Positions 56,748 through 64,000 of a DNA stretch of 64,000 nucleotides are shown one piece after another (position 1 is the stretch's first letter; each line of letters begins with the position of its first letter). The DNA is from Rhizopus arrhizus. Taxonomy: Eukaryota > Mucoromycota > Mucoromycetes > Mucorales > Rhizopodaceae. The translations under genes and the position numbers were made by a program. The stretch spans positions 248,001-312,000 of the forward strand of contig JAKZZE010000016.1 in assembly GCA_024220505.1 (NCBI GenBank), written 5' to 3'. The notes under the pieces were generated by a model. That model worked only from the letters and a program-made list of their open reading frames with translations. It was not told where the DNA came from and ran no database searches.

Positions 56748-56979
56748 CAGTGGGGCTGGTAAATTTTGTCGGTTTAAAGAAAATAAACTTCGTTTAGCAA
56801 AAACAAACGTCGTTTCCAGAAAAATAAATGTCAATAACCTAAATGAAAATTTCGTTTAGTACATTTATTGTTGTCGCTTTGTACTTGTTTTAATACAATA
56901 CCTGTATTAAATAACCAAAGCGATAACTTAGGTGGTGAATTTTTATGATTTTCCTACTTTTGTTCTACTTAAAGAATGA
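56748..56979 (-). repeat. Structured tail and putative Tc1-like terminus downstream of the Fanzor-like gene
   Basis: CAGTGGGGCTGG at 56,748 follows a TA (56,746-56,747), the form of a Tc1-like end (compare CAGTGGCCAGC at 621). Between this end and the stop of the Fanzor-like pseudogene lie a 21-bp palindrome (56,839-56,859, arms CTAAATGAAA/TTTCGTTTAG with one T-G pair) and a long two-part hairpin: outer arms 56,870-56,881 and 56,916-56,927, inner arms 56,889-56,897 and 56,903-56,911. The matching opposite terminus was not found within 100 bp beyond the gene's start. Confidence 0.5.
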
Positions 56980-58972
56980 TCAGTCTAAAAGATATTTTCT
57001 GGTGAAAAGGCTAGGGCGTTCGCCAGTCTTTCTCAAACTATTTAGGATCTTGAGAAAATTCAATACAGCTGCTTGATCGCGATTCCAAATTCTTCTTTTT
57101 ATACCTGTTGTTTGTTGTTTAAGGCATGAGAGACTCTTACACTTAGTACTGCATTAGTTATCAAGAATTAATCTAGTTTATTTTTTTCTTTGGATTACCT
57201 CAGCAAACCATTACATAGTACGTCTGGCTTCTTTTTCCGTTGGTAAGGGCGAGGATTTGGCACCATTTTGAATTTTTCTAATTCATTTCACAGGTTGGGC
57301 AATGAGAAGAGGTTTTGTATTCATTGATTAAGTAGACAACAAACCCGTTCTTCTTTAACATCCTGATTAACCCCTTGCTTCTTGTCGGTTCTTGATACTT
57401 GACATTAGGGGCGGACTAATCTTCAAAAACTAAGATAGCATCTTGACCAAAGTTTGCTTTTAAGCTACGCACCAATTTTTGATCATTCTGGTCAAAGAAG
57501 AGTTTACTTGAAAACTTCAATTTTCGAAAAGGTAAAAGTTGTAGCTTTTCTAATGCTGTACTGATAGTCTTTTGTAATTGCTTTGCTGTGGTCGTCTGTA
57601 CATCTCTTTTGCCAGTACTAGAGCTTTGCTTTTCTCACTATCATCCAGTCTTTCCGAAATATGCTTTTGTTGTAGCATTACTTGTAGGTAGGTGGCATAC
57701 AGTTGAGACTTTACAGAGCTATCAGTAGAGCAATTCTCAGGTTGAGAGAAAAAAACACGAATTCTTGCTATGAACAGATTTCCATAATACAAATCACATT
57801 TTTGGTCGACTCGAAAGTCAAATTCGGATTCAGGGAAATACGTTTCTTTAGACTTTGTCGTCTCGTTTCCATAATATTCGTACAATGTGTTTTTTACTGA
57901 TGCTCTTGTTTTAATGTACTGTACAAACTTTTGCAAGTTTAAAAGACCAACTTTAGGCATCTCTTTTTTTTTTTTGCGATGGCAAGTTTCACCTGATTGC
58001 AAAGTCGATAAATCTTCTTTCGAGTAGCTTCTTTTATCGCTTTACTACTGGACTTGTTTGCTTGCATTTCTCCTCTGAGACTCTCTGCCTTTTCCTTCTT
58101 TTTAAATAATTTGTTTATCAAACCACGCAGCCTGTTTCCAAAATGAACTTTGATGTTATTATAATAGGCCGTTTGGATCTTCGTACATTCGTACAGGGAT
58201 ATTTGCTGAGCATACGGTAAGTTTGGGGGAGTATAACCAGCGTCTTCAAAGTAAGCTTCTTTATATTTTGGTATCAACCGCCTATGGGTTTTGGTCATAT
58301 CCTTCAGTCTTGTGCTATTTCCACCCTTTGAGAGAACAAGACTCAGAAAAACTTCAACAAAAAAATCTTTTGTCACATAGTTGTTCAACGCAAAATTTTC
58401 ATTTGCTGCCAGTTCTTGAAAATATATATACTTTGTGAAGGCAAAGGTATGTGTAACTAGTAAGTTGGTAGTGTGAACCAAATCATACAATGGCTGTAAA
58501 TACACTGGTTTCCAAATATTTTTTACAGTCGTTTTAATTGTCATCACACGCTTGCTTATCTTCTTAGGGCCTTCTTTTATGTCACTTGCCTTGTCAGTAG
58601 GCACAGGACAGAGACTTGACTTGATAAAAGCTGCAGCTGAGTTGAAAGCAGTTGGAACAGGTTTACTAGGCTTGGGAAAGTCAGACTTGTTTTAGAAGCA
58701 GTTGTGCTTGGCTCCACAGCAGCAGAAGTTGATTTGGTGATACGAAAAGCAGACTTGGTTGATTCACCCAAAAAGGGTCTTTTGACGACAGGTGCATCAA
58801 AATCGTCACTGCTATATTCAAGATCATAGTCATCAAGAGTGATCTTATTGAACATGATAGTTTCATCTGTTGTAGAGATACCAGTACTACTTGTAGTAGT
58901 AACTGCAGAATCTGTAGCTTTTCCTTTGCCTTTGAGCCTCTTTTGTAATCCACTCTGTGGAGTATTTTCCAT
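56980..58972 (-). pseudogene. Decayed Fanzor/TnpB-like (IS605 OrfB-type) gene
   Basis: Minus-strand pieces in successive frames form one protein. It has a disordered N-terminus with basic and acidic runs (from ATG 58,972) and a helical region (58,604-57,939: KTTVKNIWKPVYLQPLYDLV, FGNRLRGLINKLFKKKEKAE). It then has 57,965-57,550 (LLNLQKFVQYIKTR) and a C-terminal part with KLQLLPFRKLKFSSKLFF, VFED-stop-SAPN, KGLIRMLKKNGFVVYLINEY, HCPTC (57,290-57,304), PNPRPYQRKKKPDVLC and IWNRDQAAVLNF (WNRD at 57,076-57,087). A CPxC zinc ribbon followed by NRD-x-AA-x-LN is the zinc-ribbon/RuvC-III layout of TnpB and eukaryotic Fanzor RNA-guided nucleases. Breaks: a shift near 58,684, a shift in A12 at about 57,966-57,976, further shifts near 57,580 and 57,285, and a stop at 57,416-57,418. 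I could not place the RuvC-I aspartate. Confidence 0.68.
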
Positions 58973-59054
58973 ACCTATGATGGGGTTTCATACGTTAGAC
59001 TAGCTGCTTACCTACATCAAGTTTAACAATGTAACTTACTTTTTCTTTTTCTAG

Positions 59055-59467
59055 CTGTTACAACGGGTTGGAAGTCGCCGTCTGAGTTGTCTTCTACACC
59101 CACTGACGTTGATAGCACTCCTTCAAGACCTACACACATAAAACCTGAAAGCAAACCATCTGAAGTTGCTTCTATCACGCCTACTCCTACAGAAGCCTCT
59201 AGTTCTTCATTTGAGGATAATGTACAAAAAGAAGCCGATGTTTATTTAACGGTGACTTATGTCATCTTTGGTTCACTAGCCGTCTTTGGTGTTGTAACTG
59301 GCCTTTACTTCTATAAACGTAATGGTTGGTACCCACTAGATAAAGTTGATAAACAGCAACCAAGGCCAGGTGACTATGGATTTGATGTGCTTCAACCTTT
59401 AACAGAGCATGATGAAGAGGATGAAGAAGAGGATGAAGAAGAGGATGAAAGGCTTGGTAACAATTAA
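59055..59467 (+). CDS. Single-pass membrane protein with acidic tail, 5' part not found
   Basis: The exon opens after a good acceptor (TTTTTCTAG at 59,046-59,054) and runs to a stop at 59,467. It encodes about 45 serine/threonine/proline-rich residues (PSELSSTPTDVDSTPSRPTH), one membrane segment (VYLTVTYVIFGSLAVFGVVT), then a short tail with NGWYPLDKVDKQQPRPGDYG and an acidic end rich in DEE repeats. This is the layout of a type I membrane protein with an outer Ser/Thr-rich stalk. Upstream exons with a signal peptide should lie to the left, but the Fanzor-like element occupies that place. The gene may be broken by that insertion or may start further left. Family not recognised. Confidence 0.55.
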
Positions 59468-62410
59468 AATAAAGTCACTGTTATTTCAGACATCTATGTT
59501 TTCATTACCGTCGCCCCGATTTTACTTTTAGAAATTTTATATATGTGTATATAAGGACCAAAGCATACATTAAGTAACCTATTATGTTTTATTGTGTACG
59601 AAATGTGTTTTAAAGATTCGTTCAGATATGGTATTAAACAAAAGACAAAGAAATCAATTAAAAGGATTGTATCATAAAAAAATAAAATAGCGGCAATATA
59701 TGTCGAAAATAAGTAAAATCGACTTTACAAAAGGCTATCTGATAAATACTATAGTGTACCTTATTGTTATTTAAGGTTGCTTCCTAGGTTCAAAGCTTAC
59801 AGCCATATAAATTTTGCGATTATTATTGAAGATGACCATATCCAGCTTAAATAGCAATAGTAATTAAGAAACCGATAATATACTTATATTCTAATATATT
59901 GAATAAGCAAAAATTGAATGGACTAATTCAGAATAACAATGTTCGAAACTATACACAATTGAGAGAAAGATATACTTTTCTTAACAAGATGTTTACTTGA
60001 GTTGTCGTTTTGAAAACAAAAATTTCACAATGTGTTCGCATACCATAGCATTTCTCTGTATTAAAGTGGATATGAATATTGGAATATACGAATATACAAA
60101 CTATGTTCATATATAATTAAACTGTAACGCAAATGAACCTATCTTGCTGTAAACTTAACAGATTATTTTATCACTTATATACTTAGCTTGCATATATTAT
60201 TCTATAACATCTTCATTAATTAACTAAATAACCTAATATGTATATGTCTTTGTGTATTAATGTAACTTGTACAATTTTTTGGACTGCAAATCTATTTGTT
60301 AACTCTGCTAATGCATTTTCTGAAGTGTGTTAAAGGTAGTCTCATTTGATCCACAATGTTGATAGAACACATTTTGCAATAAAATCAAGTTTAGCTTATA
60401 AAATCTTTAAGCCATGTTATATGATACATATTGATACAAGCTCTCTTTGCTTAATGCTTTCTAATGAGAGTTTTTAATTTAAAGAGAAAAACTTTTTTTT
60501 TTTCATATCATTCCTATAATCAACGAGCAAATCTTTACTATATCAATCAATTTGATATTTTGTAAGAGTACTACAGACCATCTACATAAATTTAAATTTG
60601 ACTTTTGTTTTTATTTTGTTTTTTATTTTTTTAAAAAAAGCAAGGTAAAACAAGCTTTACATCAACAATTCAGGAAATAAGTCAATGTAACGAAAAAGTA
60701 AAATGAGCAAGTCTTTCCTAATTGGGTGTAATAAAGAAAAGCATCTTATAGGTTTCTTTGTCCGTCTATTTCTTTTTTTAGGAAATTTTCATTGTTCACA
60801 CTTTTAAAAATACAAAATAAAATGAACAAAAGATACATAAGTTACTGAACCATTGCCTTAAAGCCAATGTCCAAATTCCATAAAAGTATTGGCAAACAGA
60901 CTTTGTCAACTCGATAAAGATTAATTACAAATCTTAATTGTGATTATTCACTCTAAGCTTGTGTATAGCAGAAATGCAAAAAGAGTTAGACTAAAGACAA
61001 GTTATGTTAAGTATTATCGTTTGTTAATACTTAGATAGTAAGAAATATAGACCGATATCCATTTCTGACAAAGACCATGTTTGTCAAATCACTTCAATAG
61101 AGAATATGTTAATAGAAGCTATATTTACATTCTTAAGCTTCCATTTCATTGGTTATGTATGTTTACTCACTTGGAATCCTTTTTTTTTCTATCTTTTGTC
61201 TCTTTTACTCTCATGCATATAAATATGGAATACATCAACTTTTTACTTGTTTATAAATAAAATCCAAAATAAAGATGAGAATAAAATGAACAAGTTGTTC
61301 ACATCCTGTATTGTTTAATCCTTTTTTCACACAAATACTAAAACGAACCGTCAAACATAAACAAAATATGATGCACCAATTATTTTATTTTTACTAAAAT
61401 ACCGTTTAATTAATTCCGCAAATATTAACTCAGTAAAATTTCCCATCACTACATACACAGCTAATTTTGTGCCTGAAAGCTATATGATAAAGACTAGATT
61501 ATCTATAATTGCAGTACTTATTTGATTGTAAAATATAAAGGGCAAATAAATGGAATGTGAACTTGATTTTTATCATAAAGACTGTAGCTGAATTTCTTTT
61601 CTTGCATGAAAAAAAACTTATTTGTGTTACATGGTTCATTATCTCTTCATATCTACTCTTTATTCAAAATGAATTGATTTGTAGAGTATCGTTATTACTT
61701 TCAAGAAAAAAAGTTATAGTATTTTTTTAAAAATACTCATTTCTTTTTATGTAAGTTATTCTTTTAGTAAACAAAATTTTTTTAAGACTATACCCTCTCT
61801 TGTTTACTTTCTTGTTATGCAAGAAATTTTTTATTGAAATAACGCTAATTTTTATTATTACTTGATTAAAGCTTCTTTGGTATGAAAAAAAAAGTAAAAG
61901 AAAATGTAATTTATTCAATAAAGTGAGATAAAATTCAAGACAAGATGATTCATGCTTTGCTTATTGTTTGAATCATAGGATTTAGTTAAAATGTGCTCCT
62001 TTAATCATTTTTTGAGTTTAAAAAGGTACCGGAAATCCTGAAATGGTAATTCTTTGCGATTTGTTTAAACGCCTTTCAGATATTTTTGGAGTAAAATGAA
62101 AGAGATATAAAAAAGAGGTCAACGTAAGAAAGAAAAAGAACAAAGAATAAATGTCTATAAAGATTGAAAGAAGCTTGAAAAATTTATTTTATTGAAATCT
62201 ATGCTTCTTTATTAAAAAAGTGATGTCAATATGCTAGCTTGTAGTTATACAGTAAACATGGTTGAAACCTGTTTACAATCTTTTATTTCTTGGCTAAGCA
62301 TCACAACAAAACGATACATCCGGTTTTATCCATTCATAATATTGGAATGACATATGATTCTTTCATTTTTCAATGCTGAGAATGAAGAAATTCCATAGTC
62401 ACAAGCTTCG
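59468..62410. other. Intergenic, 2.9 kb, AT-rich
   Basis: No frame with coding character on either strand, no repeat shared with the rest of the window and no RNA gene recognised. Confidence 0.55.
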
Positions 62411-62418
62411 AAAAAAGG

Positions 62419-62426
62419 TATAAATA
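62419..62426 (+). promoter_or_regulatory. TATA box upstream of the hairpin array
   Basis: TATAAATA in AAGGTATAAATACGCG, followed about 30 bp later by a pyrimidine-rich stretch (CACTTTTTTTTTCC) of the kind seen at fungal transcription starts. It lies about 60 bp before the first hairpin. Confidence 0.5.
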
Positions 62427-62449
62427 CGCGTCCTATTTTCACTTTTTTT

Positions 62450-62670
62450 TTTCCTTATCCCTCAAGTTTTCATGTTTACATGTTTCTTGCGAAAAAAACA
62501 CAAGTTTTCTTGATTTCTTGCGAAAAAAATCATATCAAGTTTTCTTGGTTTCTTGCGAAAAAAACCATTCAAGTTTTACCTTGGCTTCTTGCGAAAAAAG
62601 TCAAGGCTTAGTTTTTTATATAATTAAATGAAAATGAAAAATGAAATTAAATACTCGTATTTAATAAAGG
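62450..62670 (+). ncRNA. Putative short transcript carrying four hairpins
   Basis: The stretch from the expected transcription start (about 62,450) to an AATAAAG near 62,663 contains no meaningful reading frame but four tandem hairpins at 62,481-62,606. Promoter-like and polyadenylation-like signals frame it. That it is transcribed is inference. Confidence 0.35.
62481..62606 (+). repeat. Tandem array of four hairpin repeats with constant loop CTTGCGAAAA
   Basis: Four units about 30-40 bp apart. Each has a CTTGCGAAAA core between inverted arms: TGTTT/AAACA (62,481-62,500), TGATTT/AAATCA (62,511-62,532), TGGTTT/AAACCA (62,546-62,567), and a 9-bp stem CCTTGGCTT/AAGTCAAGG (62,579-62,606) with one G-T pair. 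The arm ends differ between units but stay complementary. CAAGTTTT separates the units. Confidence 0.8.
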
Positions 62671-63419
62671 TTATCACTGATGTTTTGTTGTTTGTCATAA
62701 TAAAAAGGAGAAGTTTGATTTGTCCAAATGAAAGCTGTCTTTGACTGAGCTACATATAATTCAAACTAGTCTATAATAGTATCAATTTTGTGGTCAGTGA
62801 TATTTCGATCCATTATTAGATATGAAGCTTATCATTTTCGCTCTTAGATGGCTTCTTTGGTTTGAAGAGAATAAAGTATCCTTTTGCTTTCCTTTCATTT
62901 TCCAATGTGTTTTCATGAGTGAAATATGCGAACAAAAAGAAAAAATGTCTCCAGAAATTGATTTAAATGTTAAAAAGAAGTACTCCCATCCCATTTATAT
63001 AGATTTATTCAATCACAGCTACAATCGAATAATAGCAATGTGCCTACAATGAGCTTACACTATGTAGTAACTTGCGATAGAAGATACTTGTTTTCTAGAT
63101 TCACATAGAATAGTAATTATAGTAGATAGGTCTCAAGAAGTTATTAGTGTCTTAATCTGTCGAATTCTTTATGTTTTTTATCAAATCTCAATGATAAATA
63201 TGTTAAGAACATACTTGATGAGCATAAAATGTTGGAAAGTTATTTTATAATGGCACTACATAATGATGATATATTCACTGATCATAATCTCCATTAAAGG
63301 TCCTTTGCTGAGCCCAATAAAACTGTTTTAATCGTACCAATTCTCGCAAGGTTTATATTCTAAAAAGATATGATGTTATGACAATATCATAGTATGATTT
63401 TAAAAGCATGTTCACATGG
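62671..63419. other. Intergenic, 750 bp
   Basis: Overlapping short frames on both strands at 62,794-63,052 show no recognisable domain. I see nothing else. Confidence 0.5.
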
Positions 63420-64000
63420 GTGTTTTATTACAACAGTGGATGATTTGACTAGAGAAGCCATAAAGAATTTGATTATAATCATCAGCACTTCGACTCGATA
63501 AGTTTTCATTCGACGATGTTTGAGCTTTCTTTTAACTATAGCCTAAAACTGGTCAATCGGGTTGAGCTCTGGCGAACAAGGAGGTAAGTACGTTACTCTA
63601 TAACCTCTACTGCCAATTTTTCTTATTATTGGATGAGACTTATGAATAGTACAGTAATGAATTACAAGATAAATACCATAAGACTTTCGTCCATGTTCAT
63701 GATATCAAGAAGCTCATTTATAGATCTTACAAAGTGGGCAATAGTTGTACCTTTTGCTGCTGACTTGTTGCTCTCGATGGCAGCACTCTCCTCCACATCA
63801 ACGTACTCTATAGTAGACTCTTTAATAATAATGTCGCCTGCTCTTTGCCTCCTGCAAGATTTTTTTTTTGTTTTTGTTTGGCTGTCTTCAATGCAGCATC
63901 ATCAATAAAAACGCAGTTCTTAGTGTAACCCAGATCCGAACCTTTCCACTTTATAAACCACTCGTATCTCGTTTGCAAGTTATTGTCAGAGCTTCTTGTC
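63420..64000 (-). pseudogene. Decayed IS630/Tc1-type DDE transposase, runs off the window end
   Basis: On the minus strand, with stops and shifts, the sequence reads KCVFIDDAAL (first D region), later YLPPCSPELNPIDQF, stop, AIVKRKLKHRRMKTYRVEV. LPPCSPELNPI-D/E-QFW is the hallmark around the last catalytic residue of IS630/Tc1-type transposases; here it is D followed by a stop in place of W. The N-terminal part lies beyond position 64,000. It is a different lineage from families A and B. Confidence 0.75.

Noticed and set aside
61727..61918. 63-codon minus-strand frame
   Set aside because: Low-complexity lysine/phenylalanine translation of AT-rich DNA.
62481..62606. CRISPR array
   Set aside because: Units are not separated by unique spacers of equal size, the repeats themselves vary, and this is a eukaryotic genome. 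A hairpin array describes it better.
62794..63052. Overlapping 66- and 76-codon frames on opposite strands
   Set aside because: No coding character on either strand, no domain, and mutual overlap.

Overview
The window looks like nuclear DNA of a filamentous fungus of the Mucoromycota, probably a Mucorales species. It is AT-rich. Genes carry several short introns of about 45 to 110 bp with GT...AG ends. The gene set is a fungal housekeeping set, and it includes a GDP-mannose 4,6-dehydratase, which fits the fucose-containing walls of this group. No bacterial operon signal is present. The assignment is inference from gene content; no rRNA or other species marker is in the window.

Layout. (1) 1-11,221 is a transposon nest. 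A Tc1/mariner-superfamily element (family A, 62-9700) was hit by a second Tc1-like element (family B, 621-2289, TA duplication) and by a complete Ty3-type chromodomain retrotransposon (3189-9397, 5-bp duplication GACAC, LTRs identical by eye, one open 1686-codon polyprotein). A degenerate LTR and a solo LTR nested inside another solo LTR follow. (2) 11,715-25,018 is a gene block: MDP-1-type phosphatase, Sec17/alpha-SNAP, a Sel1-repeat protein, an F-BAR/SH3 cytokinesis protein, Yaf9, Sec5 and GDP-mannose dehydratase. (3) 25,078-31,744 is a second repeat block: another family A element, a dead Crypton-like tyrosine recombinase, a dead Tc1 transposase and a solo LTR. (4) 32,119-59,467 holds a C2H2 protein, CysRS, ribonucleotide reductase R2, an Sfh5-like lipid-transfer protein, an HMG-box protein, a new-looking membrane protein with an Atg8-interacting-motif candidate, RCC1, an Hsv2-type PROPPIN, an Ofd1/Tpa1 prolyl hydroxylase, a REX1-B-like protein, ARB1, a decayed Fanzor/TnpB-like gene and a transmembrane protein. 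(5) 59,468-64,000 is mostly empty apart from an array of four covarying hairpins behind a TATA box and a transposase relic that runs off the end.

How the genes work together. Sec17 (SNARE recycling), Sec5 (exocyst) and the Cdc15/Imp2-type F-BAR protein all serve membrane traffic and septation, and GDP-mannose dehydratase supplies the fucose donor for wall polymers. Yaf9, RCC1, the HMG-box protein, R2 and REX1-B serve the nucleus; the PROPPIN and possibly the 45-kb membrane protein serve autophagy. Nothing suggests co-regulated clusters beyond shared intergenic regions.

Most interesting candidates. The first is the Fanzor-like gene at 56,980-58,972, followed by a strongly structured 230-bp tail ending at a Tc1-like CAGTGG terminus. 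The second is the tandem hairpin array at 62,481-62,606, where the stem ends change together while the loop stays constant. The third is the missing stop codon between the MDP-1 and Sec17 reading frames.
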